From Chryseobacterium sp. LJ668 (GTDB lineage Bacteria; Bacteroidota; Bacteroidia; Flavobacteriales; Weeksellaceae), in assembly GCF_019613955.1 (NCBI RefSeq), contig NZ_CP080443.1, positions 2,713,001 through 2,777,000 of the forward strand: a stretch of DNA of 64,000 bases, written 5' to 3'. Positions within the stretch are counted from its first letter, which is position 1. The number at the start of each line of letters is the position of its first letter. The notes under the pieces are model-generated. The model was not told the DNA's origin and did not search any database. It saw only the letters and a list, made by a program, of their open reading frames with translations. Positions 34,818 to 43,799 of the stretch are shown here, one piece after another. The position numbers were made by a program, and so were the translations under genes.

Positions 34818-34854
34818 AAAAGGCAATGCTGTAACGAATACAACATTGCCTTTT
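34818..34854. terminator. Hairpin terminator
   Basis: AAAAGGCAATG and CATTGCCTTTT form a perfect 11-bp stem. It lies directly downstream of the amino-acid permease gene and upstream of the DUF962 gene, both on the minus strand. Confidence 0.85.
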
Positions 34855-34876
34855 GTTGTTTTTAGTTTTAAATGAA

Positions 34877-36544
34877 TTAAGCTTTTCTCAACTTGCTGTT
34901 TCTATAACCATAACAGAAGTAAAATACCAGTCCGATAATCAGCCAGACCCCAAACCATTTCCAGTTTGAAACCGCCATTCCCGTCAGAAGATAACAGCAT
35001 GAAACTAGTCCTAATAAAGGAATTAATGATAAATTTTTTATAAAAGCCAGCGCCGACATTACAATGCACAGAATAAAAAATACCACCATCGAAATATTGG
35101 TTGCGAAATGATCTTCTGAAAATTTAAAGGTATCTGCAAAAAATGTTGGGAATAAATATTGAATTAAACCCGCTGACACAATGACAAAAATCGGAAAAAT
35201 AAACTTTGAATTCACATACGGAATTCTGAATTTACCTTTTGTAGCACGCTCTTTAAGTTCTGCCTCGCTCTGTGGGGAAAGCATCAAAACGCCGCCGCAA
35301 ACCAATACAAAAGCAAACAAAGTTCCTATGCTCGTGAAATCCAACACCATATTCTCGTTGGTGAAAAATATTGGAAGTCCTACAACCAACCCCGTAATAA
35401 TCGTTGCAAATCCTGGTGTTTTATATTTCGGATGAATCTCTGAAAATTTATTTGGCATCAAGCCGTCACGAGACATTGTCATCCAGATTCTCGGTTGCCC
35501 AAGTTGGAAAACAAGCATCACGCTCGTCATTGCAACAACTGCAGCAATTGATACAATAAACAACATCCACTTTACGCCTTTTAAGGCAAAAATTTCTGCC
35601 AAAGGATCACTTACACCAAGCAATTGGTAAGAAACCATTCCGGTTAAAACCAATGCTAAAATGATATAAACAACGGTACAGATCACCAAAGAATAGATCA
35701 TTCCTTTTGGCAGATCTCGTTGTGGATTTTTTGATTCTTCTGCCAAAGTTGAAACTGCATCAAAGCCAATATAGGCAAAAAATACCGCTGAAACTCCACC
35801 CATTACGCCGCCAAAACCGTTTGGCATAAATGGGGTCCAGTTGTCAATATCGACATAAAAAGCGCCGACTATAATCACCAGTACAATAATTGCCAATTTA
35901 ATATATACCATGATGTTGCTGAAGTTTCTTGATTCTTTTGCGCCTCTGTAGACCAAATAAGTTATCATCACATTAATGATAACAGCGGGCAGATCAAAAA
36001 TTATTTTTAAACCTCCGAAAACGGGTGCGTTTCTCCATGCAGCTAGACCTTCATCACCCTTACTGGTAGCAAATGCTTCCTTTGCAGATTGATAATTAAT
36101 CGTCAGCCACTCCGGCAAATGAATATGAAAAGTTTCCAAAAGATTGGTAAAATAACCGCTCCAGGAGAAAGCAATGTAAATATTTCCGATAGAATATTCC
36201 ATAATTAAAGCCCAACCGATAATCCATGCAAAAATTTCCCCAAAAGAAACATAGGCGTACGTGTATGCACTTCCGGAAACAGGGACCCTGGATGCAAATT
36301 CAGCATAACACATGGCAGTAAATCCGCAGGCAATAGCACAGATGATATACAAAATAACAACACCGGGACCTCCTGAAAAACATGCATTTCCTATGGCACT
36401 GAAAGTTCCGCCACCAATAATTGCAGCGATTCCAAAAAAAGTTAAATCTTTTACTGTAAGAACCTTATTTAGTCCGGAATGCTCGCCATCTCCACCTTGA
36501 TTAATTGTCGCATTTGTTGATTTCCTTCTGAAAAGTTGATTCAT
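34877..36544 (-). CDS. APC-family amino acid permease
   Basis: The start at 36544 (MNQLFRRKS) is preferred over the TTG or ATG further upstream. The protein has about twelve membrane helices, beginning FFGIAAIIGGGTFSAIGNAC, with the consensus GFDAVSTLAEESKNPQRDLP in the middle, as in cationic amino-acid transporters. Substrate is likely an amino acid taken up with protons, in the inner membrane. It is a single gene. Confidence 0.92.
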   Translation of the reverse strand: MNQLFRRKSTNATINQGGDGEHSGLNKVLTVKDLTFFGIAAIIGGGTFSAIGNACFSGGPGVVILYIICAIACGFTAMCYAEFASRVPVSGSAYTYAYVSFGEIFAWIIGWALIMEYSIGNIYIAFSWSGYFTNLLETFHIHLPEWLTINYQSAKEAFATSKGDEGLAAWRNAPVFGGLKIIFDLPAVIINVMITYLVYRGAKESRNFSNIMVYIKLAIIVLVIIVGAFYVDIDNWTPFMPNGFGGVMGGVSAVFFAYIGFDAVSTLAEESKNPQRDLPKGMIYSLVICTVVYIILALVLTGMVSYQLLGVSDPLAEIFALKGVKWMLFIVSIAAVVAMTSVMLVFQLGQPRIWMTMSRDGLMPNKFSEIHPKYKTPGFATIITGLVVGLPIFFTNENMVLDFTSIGTLFAFVLVCGGVLMLSPQSEAELKERATKGKFRIPYVNSKFIFPIFVIVSAGLIQYLFPTFFADTFKFSEDHFATNISMVVFFILCIVMSALAFIKNLSLIPLLGLVSCCYLLTGMAVSNWKWFGVWLIIGLVFYFCYGYRNSKLRKA

Positions 36545-36793
36545 TAATGTTGATATATATGTTGAAAAAAACAAATGTAATTATTTCTGTTAAATAATTA
36601 ATATTTTCTTAATATTTCTTCTTAAAAAGTTAACAAGTATTAAAAATTAATCCACATATTAACAATATGTTAAAACCCTTGCTTATACAATATCTTTTCA
36701 ATATTTTCGTTGATAATTTGTTGATAACTCTTATCATGAATTTAAAATCTAAGTCACAATTTAAAGGCTTCCAATTTTAAAATTTGATCATTA

Positions 36794-39757
36794 ATGAAAT
36801 CAAAAAAAATACTTTTAGCGGCTGCTGTTTTCTATTTTGGGTTATCCGAAGCGCAACAGTCACAGTACTTTATCCAAAAGGAAAACTACAGGTTTAATCT
36901 TGCTCAGAATCTTTATCAGACCAAAATATACAACGCTTCTCAATACGAATATGCCCGTCAGTATTTCTACAATCAGAATTTGGAGCAGTCAAAGAAAGAA
37001 GCCGCACAGTTTTTTGATAATGTGATAGGCGTTATTCTTCAGAAAAATCATGCAGAAGAAGGGTTAACAGCCTTTATGAAACAATATCCGAACTCTGCAT
37101 ATTTTGCTCAGGCAAATTTACCTTTGGCGGATTATTATTTAGCTAAAAAAGATTTTAAGGAAGCTTTGGAGACTTTAAAGAAAGTCAATCAATATCAACT
37201 GACCAAAGAAGAAAATACACAATATATTCTGAAATTGGGCTACGCTAAATTTATGATGGGAGATTCTAAAGGTGCAATTGATGCGCTGGAAGAAGCTCAC
37301 AAAACTGCTGATGAATCTCAGAAAAGCGATATTGCCTACATGTTGGGTCATTTATATTATTCAAACAAGCAGAATGATCAGGCGTTTCAGTATTTTGATT
37401 CTGTAAAAGACCAGCCTAAATTTTCAAAGTTGGTGCGTCCATATTATGTACAGATGCATTACAATGATAAAGATTACGATAAGGCAATTTCAGAAGGAAA
37501 TGCTTTATTGAACGAAGATATTTCTGCGTCTTACAAGGCGGAAGTTCATAAGATCATTGGTGAGTCTTACTTCATGAAAAATGATTATGAATCGGCTTAT
37601 CCACATTTGAAAGATTATTTGAGCGTTCAGCAAAACCCGTCAGAAAACGATCTGTATGAAATGGGATTTGTGGCGGCCCAGCTTAAAAAATATGATGAAG
37701 CGGTTTCTTATTACAACCAGTTAATCAACAGCAATTCGGCGCTGGCTCAGAATGCGTATTATCAGTTAGGAAATGCGTATTTAGCGGTTGATAAAAAGCA
37801 GGAAGCGTTATCAGCATTCCGTTCGTCTTATCAGATGGATTACGATGCGAGTGTAAAACAGTTAGCTCACGAACAGTACGCAAAATTGGGCTACGACATC
37901 GGAAACCCGTTTGAAAGTCCAACAACGGTAATTCAAAATTACATTACAGCAAACCCAAGTGGACCTAAAAATGTAGAAATGAGATCGCTTTTGGTGAAAT
38001 CTTATCTGTATTCAGGAAACTTTAAAGAGACATTAAACGCGATTGATAAATTAACGAATTCAACTCCTGAAACCGATAAAGTAGATCAGGAAGTTTCTTA
38101 TTTATTAGGAACGGAAGAATTTAACAAAGGGAATTTTGATGAAGCTGAGAAATACTTTTTAAGAAGTTTAGAATTTGATTTAAATAAAGAATTCCACAGC
38201 AGAGCTTTGTATTGGTTGGGTCAGGTTTATTACCAAAAAGGAAATTATCCTTCTGCGATTGCCCGTTACGAGAAATTGACGAATGAAACTTTCCCTGAAA
38301 AGCAGCAGTTGCCTTACGACATAGGTTATGCTTATTTTAAATCTAAAAAATTCGATCAGGCTGAACAGTATTTTACACAATATCTAAAAAATCCAAAACC
38401 TGAATTTAAAAATGATGCAGAACTTCGTTTAGCTGATATTTATTATGCAAATAACAATCTCAACGAGGCAATTGCAATCTACGATAAAAACGAAGATGTT
38501 ACCGATTATACTTTGTACCAAAAAGCATTGGCTTTAGGATTTAAGGATGAGAACGCAGCAAAAATCACCAATTTAAAATCATTGATTTCTAAGTATCCTT
38601 CATCTGAGTATATTGACGATGCGCAGTATGAAATAGGTGTTGCGTACGCGGCTCAGAATGATTTTGCTAATTCAAACGATTTCTTTGAAAAGGTTATTAA
38701 ATCTTCTTCAGATAAAGACCTGGTTGCGAATGCATCAATTTACAAAGCACAGAATTTCATTGATCAAGATCAAAATGATAAAGCCTTGTCAGAATTAAAA
38801 TCTTTAGGTGAACAATATAAAAATTCGGCTTACGCTCAGAAAATCGTTCAGGCTGCAAGACCGATTTTTATAAAAAATGGTGATGTTTCAGGTTACGCTG
38901 ACTTTGCAAGAAATCTAGGGGTCAATATTGATGCATCTGAAATTGATGAAATTAATTTGTCTACCGGAAAACAATATTTCTCGAAGAAAGATTATAAAAA
39001 TGCAATCGCTTATTATGAGAAATATCTGACACAGAACCCGACCGGAGAAGGTCTTTATCAGGCTAAATATGAATTGGGTGAAAGTTATTATCAGACGAAT
39101 AATCCTACTAAAGCTTTATTGGTTTTAGAAGAAATTGCAAATGTTCAGAATGATTATCAGGATGATGCGCAGACTCGTGTTGCCCAGATTTACATTGCTC
39201 AGGGAAATTCTGCGGAGGCTAAAAAATATCTCGAAAACATCAGAAATTCTTCAGACATCAATATAAGAAACTACGCCAATGTAGAATTGATGAAAATGTA
39301 TGCGGAAGAAAAGAATTTCTCAGAAGCTGAAAAATTAGCCGATGCTGTAATTGCCAACAACAAAAACTCAGCAGCAGTTATTGAAACAGCAAAAGTAATT
39401 AAGGCGAGAAGTCTGATGAATTCAGGGAAAGATAAATATGCTCAAACCGCTTATACTTCGCTCGAAAAATCTTCAAACACTGAAGTTGCGGCAGAAGCTC
39501 TTTACGCAAAAGCATTTTATCAGAACAAGGGAAAAGCTTTTAAATCTTCCAACGAAACCATCTTTAAATTAGCGAACAATTACGCTTCAGAAGATTATTG
39601 GGGAGCGAAAGCATTGGTTTTGATGGCGAAAAATTATATTGGGTTGAAAGATAATTATCAGGCGAGTTATACTTGCGATCAGATCATTTCAAACTATGCA
39701 GATTTCCCTGAAATTGTAGCAGAAGCGAAGGAAGTTAAAAAAATGATTAAGAAATGA
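36794..39757 (+). CDS. Exported tetratricopeptide-repeat protein, 987 residues
   Basis: A signal peptide (ILLAAAVFYFGLSEAQQ) is followed by TPR units through nearly the whole length (for example AYPHLKDYLSVQQNPSENDL and KFDQAEQYFTQYLKNPKPEF). TPR proteins of this size in Flavobacteria occur next to a TonB-like beta-barrel gene, as here at 40284, and are probably periplasmic scaffolds. The last bases overlap the next start codon (ATGA at 39754), so translation is coupled. Confidence 0.9.
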   Translation: MKSKKILLAAAVFYFGLSEAQQSQYFIQKENYRFNLAQNLYQTKIYNASQYEYARQYFYNQNLEQSKKEAAQFFDNVIGVILQKNHAEEGLTAFMKQYPNSAYFAQANLPLADYYLAKKDFKEALETLKKVNQYQLTKEENTQYILKLGYAKFMMGDSKGAIDALEEAHKTADESQKSDIAYMLGHLYYSNKQNDQAFQYFDSVKDQPKFSKLVRPYYVQMHYNDKDYDKAISEGNALLNEDISASYKAEVHKIIGESYFMKNDYESAYPHLKDYLSVQQNPSENDLYEMGFVAAQLKKYDEAVSYYNQLINSNSALAQNAYYQLGNAYLAVDKKQEALSAFRSSYQMDYDASVKQLAHEQYAKLGYDIGNPFESPTTVIQNYITANPSGPKNVEMRSLLVKSYLYSGNFKETLNAIDKLTNSTPETDKVDQEVSYLLGTEEFNKGNFDEAEKYFLRSLEFDLNKEFHSRALYWLGQVYYQKGNYPSAIARYEKLTNETFPEKQQLPYDIGYAYFKSKKFDQAEQYFTQYLKNPKPEFKNDAELRLADIYYANNNLNEAIAIYDKNEDVTDYTLYQKALALGFKDENAAKITNLKSLISKYPSSEYIDDAQYEIGVAYAAQNDFANSNDFFEKVIKSSSDKDLVANASIYKAQNFIDQDQNDKALSELKSLGEQYKNSAYAQKIVQAARPIFIKNGDVSGYADFARNLGVNIDASEIDEINLSTGKQYFSKKDYKNAIAYYEKYLTQNPTGEGLYQAKYELGESYYQTNNPTKALLVLEEIANVQNDYQDDAQTRVAQIYIAQGNSAEAKKYLENIRNSSDINIRNYANVELMKMYAEEKNFSEAEKLADAVIANNKNSAAVIETAKVIKARSLMNSGKDKYAQTAYTSLEKSSNTEVAAEALYAKAFYQNKGKAFKSSNETIFKLANNYASEDYWGAKALVLMAKNYIGLKDNYQASYTCDQIISNYADFPEIVAEAKEVKKMIKK

Positions 39758-40251
39758 TTTTTTTAGAAGAGGATATTTCTTTTGAATATTCAACTTCCGA
39801 ACCCATGAATCCAAGAATTTGTGCAGAATATTTTGCAACGATAATGGAAAGGAAAGGATTTGTTCTCAATTTTTCAATAGAAAGTTTAGAAATAGAAATT
39901 GATAAAATTTTAGAGAAATACTCAAAATCCGTAGACAGTGATCGGGAAATTTTAGAAGATTTTTTAACTTCATATATTGGTGAATCTCTTATCAGATTAT
40001 TTGGAGGAGATTGGGACGGAAATTTTTATGGTCCCTTAAACCGAGTGGGAGTTAATTTTTATACATCCTATATTATAATAAATGATTTTAGATTTAACCC
40101 TAATCATTTTATAGCTTATTATTTTAGTAATGGTAAAAAATCTGAAGGAACATTTTATGATTACTTATATAAAAGAGATGAAAGTAGTGGAATCTTCCGA
40201 GATTTTTTAGGAGGAGGACTAATTAAAAAAATAAACAATAATATTCAATAG
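39754..40251 (+). CDS. Hypothetical protein, 165 residues
   Basis: The protein begins MIFLEEDISFEYSTSEPMNP and contains LIRLFGGDWDGNFYGPLNRV. No signal peptide or membrane helix is present. It is visibly AT-richer than the genes on both sides and splits a TPR/beta-barrel pair that usually sit together in this group, so it looks like a later insertion. The shape recalls small immunity-type proteins, but I cannot assign a family. Confidence 0.65.
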   Translation: MIFLEEDISFEYSTSEPMNPRICAEYFATIMERKGFVLNFSIESLEIEIDKILEKYSKSVDSDREILEDFLTSYIGESLIRLFGGDWDGNFYGPLNRVGVNFYTSYIIINDFRFNPNHFIAYYFSNGKKSEGTFYDYLYKRDESSGIFRDFLGGGLIKKINNNIQ

Positions 40252-40283
40252 ATTTAAAATCCTTTGTGATTAAAATTAAGAGT

Positions 40284-42053
40284 ATGAACAAGAAAATTCA
40301 AATATTATCTATATTATTTCTAGGAATTTCGTCGGTGGCGTTTTCTCAGATCAAAGAGGAAAAACTGATTCTGAATAAGAAAAGAGAACCCGAAGTCAAG
40401 AAAATTGAGAAGAAAAAAACTTCAGTGGAAACAGTGAAAAACTATCCGCCGGAAGAAAAATCTGCAAATCCTGTAAAATATACAATTACAGACGTTCCTG
40501 CGGTTTCAGATTTTAAAACTTCAACCATTCAGAGTGAAGATGTTGCGCCAAAATTTGATGCAACGGCTCAGAACAACTATTTCCAATTTGGAATGGGGAA
40601 TTATGGAAAGATTTTAGCAGATGCCAATATTTCTAAAACACTTGAGAACAAAATTGAAGTAGGAGCAGACGTTCATGTGCTTTCCACCAACGGTTTGAAA
40701 AAAGTGTATGCTTGGGATTCTGATCAAAGTTCGGCAACTTTAGGAGCTTTCCTCAATGCTTATGGCGAAAAAGGAAAAATCAATCTGAATGCAGAATACG
40801 GTTTAGATAAGTACAACTATTACGGTATTTATGCACTGACGCCTTCTGCAGATGTAGATTTGAAGCAGAAAGTGAATCAATTTAAAGTAAATGGATATTA
40901 TGATTTTTATTCAAATGAAATTTTAAATGATGTAAGAGTAAAATCTTCATTTTTAAGTGACCATTTTGATGCAAAAGAAAATCAGGCTTCTATTTTGGCG
41001 AATCTTTCTAAACATGCTGTAAAGCTATCTGATAACGGAATCGTTTTGAATGCAGATTTAGGTTTAGGTTTGGAAACTGTAAAAACAGATTTTGCTTTAC
41101 TAAATGAAAATTCTTCAACATTTTTTAATGGGAATATTGCACCGAAAGTAACGTTTGCAAAAGGTGAATCTTATTTGATGTTGGGTTCTTCATTTTCTTT
41201 TTTAAATGCGAGATATTCAAATTTAATATTAGCTGATGAGTTAAAAAATAATAAAACCTACTGGTTTCCACAGGCTGAATTTCAGGTGGCAGCAGCTAAG
41301 GAATTTAAATTCTATGGTGGAGTAGACGGTGGTTTAAAACTGAATACCTATAGCGAATTGCTGCAGGAAAATCCGTTCTTGGTTTCAGACCAGATGTTAA
41401 GACCTACGGAAACACAGTATCATTTTTATGCAGGTTTAAGGGGTGATATTGACGAAACTTTTAAATATGATGTCTCTGCAGGATTTGGAAAAATGAGAAA
41501 CATCATGTTTTTTCAGGGGAATAATTTATTCGACAATACCTATACTTTAGACCGACCGGGTTATGATTTTGCAAACACATTTTCTGCCGTTTATGATGAC
41601 GGAAATGTAAGCGATATCAAAGGTAGTTTACAGTATTTCCCGTTGGAAAACCTGATTGTTGATGCTGATGTAAGATTTTTAAAGTATGATTTAAAGAATT
41701 ATGAAAATATTTATAATGTTCCTTTGGTCACAGGAAGCATTGGTGCAAAATATACTATGTTTGAGAAAAAGCTATCTTTAGGTTTCAAAGGAATCTTCGC
41801 AACAGACAGAACGACAAACTCTTACATGTTGGAAGGAGTGGGAAACCCGTCATTGATTTTCCAGTCAACAGAAGATACCAATGATAAAGTTGGCGGTTAC
41901 GCAGATTTAAATTTGTCTGCAGAGTATAAAATTCATAAAAATTTCAGTATTTTCGCACTCGGAAATAATCTTCTGAGCTCAAAATATCAAACGTACAAAG
42001 GCTATAAAGTTCTTGGTGCACAAGTTTTAGGAGGTGTGAAGATCACGTTTTAG
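40284..42053 (+). CDS. TonB-dependent-receptor-like outer-membrane beta barrel
   Basis: The start at 40284 gives a signal peptide ending in SVAFSQ, followed by a Lys/Glu-rich linker and then a series of amphipathic strands (for example GEKGKINLNAEYGLDKYNYY, GGYADLNLSAEYKIHKNFSI) to the last strand GGVKITF. A plug domain is not obvious, so it is a receptor-like barrel. It is the second member of a TPR/barrel pair. Confidence 0.78.
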   Translation: MNKKIQILSILFLGISSVAFSQIKEEKLILNKKREPEVKKIEKKKTSVETVKNYPPEEKSANPVKYTITDVPAVSDFKTSTIQSEDVAPKFDATAQNNYFQFGMGNYGKILADANISKTLENKIEVGADVHVLSTNGLKKVYAWDSDQSSATLGAFLNAYGEKGKINLNAEYGLDKYNYYGIYALTPSADVDLKQKVNQFKVNGYYDFYSNEILNDVRVKSSFLSDHFDAKENQASILANLSKHAVKLSDNGIVLNADLGLGLETVKTDFALLNENSSTFFNGNIAPKVTFAKGESYLMLGSSFSFLNARYSNLILADELKNNKTYWFPQAEFQVAAAKEFKFYGGVDGGLKLNTYSELLQENPFLVSDQMLRPTETQYHFYAGLRGDIDETFKYDVSAGFGKMRNIMFFQGNNLFDNTYTLDRPGYDFANTFSAVYDDGNVSDIKGSLQYFPLENLIVDADVRFLKYDLKNYENIYNVPLVTGSIGAKYTMFEKKLSLGFKGIFATDRTTNSYMLEGVGNPSLIFQSTEDTNDKVGGYADLNLSAEYKIHKNFSIFALGNNLLSSKYQTYKGYKVLGAQVLGGVKITF

Positions 42054-42119
42054 AGCTGGAGAGTGATAGAGTTCAATTTGCCTATAATTCTACCACTCTC
42101 AGACACTCAAAAAAAAAAT

Positions 42120-42193
42120 GGCTGCGTAGTTCAACTGGATAGAATATCAGATTTCGGCTCTGAGGGTTGGGGGTTCGAATCCCTTCGCGGTCA
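42120..42193 (+). tRNA. tRNA-Arg (anticodon TCG)
   Basis: The cloverleaf is complete: acceptor GGCTGCG with CGCGGTC (two wobble pairs), D-arm GTTC-AACTGGATA-GAAT, anticodon stem TCAGA/TCTGA with loop TTTCGGC (anticodon TCG), T-arm GGGGG-TTCGAAT-CCCTT and discriminator A at 42193. CCA is not encoded. It is followed by a terminator and lies just before the rhamnogalacturonan locus. Confidence 0.93.
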
Positions 42194-42211
42194 CACAAAT
42201 TATTCATTTTA

Positions 42212-42246
42212 TAAACCAATGAAATTTTCATTGGTTTATTATTTTT
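42212..42246 (+). terminator. Terminator after tRNA-Arg
   Basis: TAAACCAATGA and TCATTGGTTTA form an 11-bp stem followed by a T-run. The remaining 42054-42419 gap holds the tRNA, an imperfect hairpin at 42058-42104 and promoter site B. Confidence 0.88.
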
Positions 42247-42320
42247 TTACGTCGGATTTTGTACTTATTTAGTTACCAATAGCTTTTGCAGTCATTCAAC
42301 TTTATCATCAACTCTATCAA

Positions 42321-42365
42321 CATGAAAGAGCAGGATGCTGTAAATCATCAGAATGTCTATTTTTA
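42321..42365 (+). promoter_or_regulatory. Putative rhamnogalacturonan regulon promoter, site B
   Basis: CATGAAA (42321) and CAGGATGCT (42331) form the two 10-bp-spaced blocks, and the -7-like TATTTTTA starts at 42358, 25 bp after the GG of the second block. It precedes the GH28-GH2-CE12 operon start at 42420. Confidence 0.68.
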
Positions 42366-42419
42366 TGAAAATGAAACAAGTTCCATAAAGGCTTAGTTAA
42401 GTTTTTCAATAAAATAATT

Positions 42420-43799
42420 ATGAAATTTCAAAATACCTCAAACTTTATATTATCCCTGTTCGCACTTTTCATATTTTCGGCAAGTGTGAAAAGCCAGGAT
42501 CTATTCCCCGACGGTACAAAAATTCCAAAATGGTTTAAAGAAAATAAACCGACCGACATTAGCAAATTAGGTAAAAAATACATCCTTACTGCTAATGGAA
42601 TGAAGAACGACAGTACAATTCTCCAGACCAAAGAACTTCAGGCAATCATCGATTTGGCAGCTAAAAATGGAGGTGGAGTTGTTGTGGTTCCAAAAGGGAC
42701 ATTTCTCATCAGTTCTGTTTTCTTCAAACAAGGAACACATTTGCATTTAGAAAATGGGGCGAAACTAAAAGGAAGCGACAATATCAATGACTTTCCGGTG
42801 GTGACTACAAGGATGGAAGGTCAAACTGTTAAATATTTTCCGGCTTTGATTAACGCAGATGGATTAGACGGTTTCACGATTTCAGGAAAGGGAACACTTG
42901 ATGGAAACGGACTTCGTTTCTGGAAATCATTCTGGAAAAGACGCGAATGGAATCCCAAATGTACCAATATGGATGAAATGAGGCCTAGAATTCTCTATGT
43001 TTCCAATTCTAAAAATATTCAGATTGAAGGAATAACGATTAAAAATTCACCATTCTGGAGCACTCATTACTACAAAAGTGATTTTGTAAAATTATTAAAT
43101 TTGACAATCTTAGCTCCGAAAAAACCTGTAAAAGCACCAAGTACGGATGCAATCGACATCGATGCTTGTACAAATTTCTTGGTTAAAAATTGTTATCTTT
43201 CAGTAAATGATGATGCCATCGCTTTAAAAGGCGGAAAAGGCCCGAAAGCCGACAAAGATCCAAATAATGGTGAAAACAGAAATATCATCATTGAAGATAA
43301 TACTTTCGGATTCTGCCATTCTGCATTGACTTGCGGAAGCGAATCGATTCACAATTACAATATCATTTTCAGAAATTCAACCGTGAATGGTGCTTCAAGA
43401 TTATTGCACTTGAAAATGCGTCCTGATACGCCGCAACATTATGAATACATCACTGTTGAAAATATCAAAGGAAACGTAAAAACTTTCTTATATGTAAAAG
43501 GCTGGAGCCAGTTTTTTGATTTGAAAGGAGAAGAAGCGCCGAAAAAGAGATTGGCAAATAATATTGTTTTAAAAAATATCGATATCAGTTGTGAAACCGG
43601 TTTTGATATTGAAAAATCAGACTTATACGAGCTGAAAGATTTTACTTTTGAAAACCTGAAAATAAAAGCAATAAAGCCTAAAGAAGAAAATTTAGAGGTG
43701 ATCAAAAGTCTGAAGAAGGACAAAGTCTCTATAATTCAAGTTGCTTCTTTAGCTCAGTCATATGATAAAAAAGACGATTCCGACATTGCCGCAAAATGA
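42420..43799 (+). CDS. Exported GH28 polygalacturonase-type glycoside hydrolase
   Basis: A signal peptide (NFILSLFALFIFSASVKSQ) precedes a right-handed beta helix. The catalytic cluster is visible: STDAIDIDACTNF, VNDDAIALKGG (two acidic residues) and FCHSALTCGSES, with LHLKMR downstream. GH28 enzymes hydrolyse galacturonan or rhamnogalacturonan backbones. It starts the first operon of the locus; its TGA overlaps the ATG of the GH2 gene. Confidence 0.92.
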   Translation: MKFQNTSNFILSLFALFIFSASVKSQDLFPDGTKIPKWFKENKPTDISKLGKKYILTANGMKNDSTILQTKELQAIIDLAAKNGGGVVVVPKGTFLISSVFFKQGTHLHLENGAKLKGSDNINDFPVVTTRMEGQTVKYFPALINADGLDGFTISGKGTLDGNGLRFWKSFWKRREWNPKCTNMDEMRPRILYVSNSKNIQIEGITIKNSPFWSTHYYKSDFVKLLNLTILAPKKPVKAPSTDAIDIDACTNFLVKNCYLSVNDDAIALKGGKGPKADKDPNNGENRNIIIEDNTFGFCHSALTCGSESIHNYNIIFRNSTVNGASRLLHLKMRPDTPQHYEYITVENIKGNVKTFLYVKGWSQFFDLKGEEAPKKRLANNIVLKNIDISCETGFDIEKSDLYELKDFTFENLKIKAIKPKEENLEVIKSLKKDKVSIIQVASLAQSYDKKDDSDIAAK

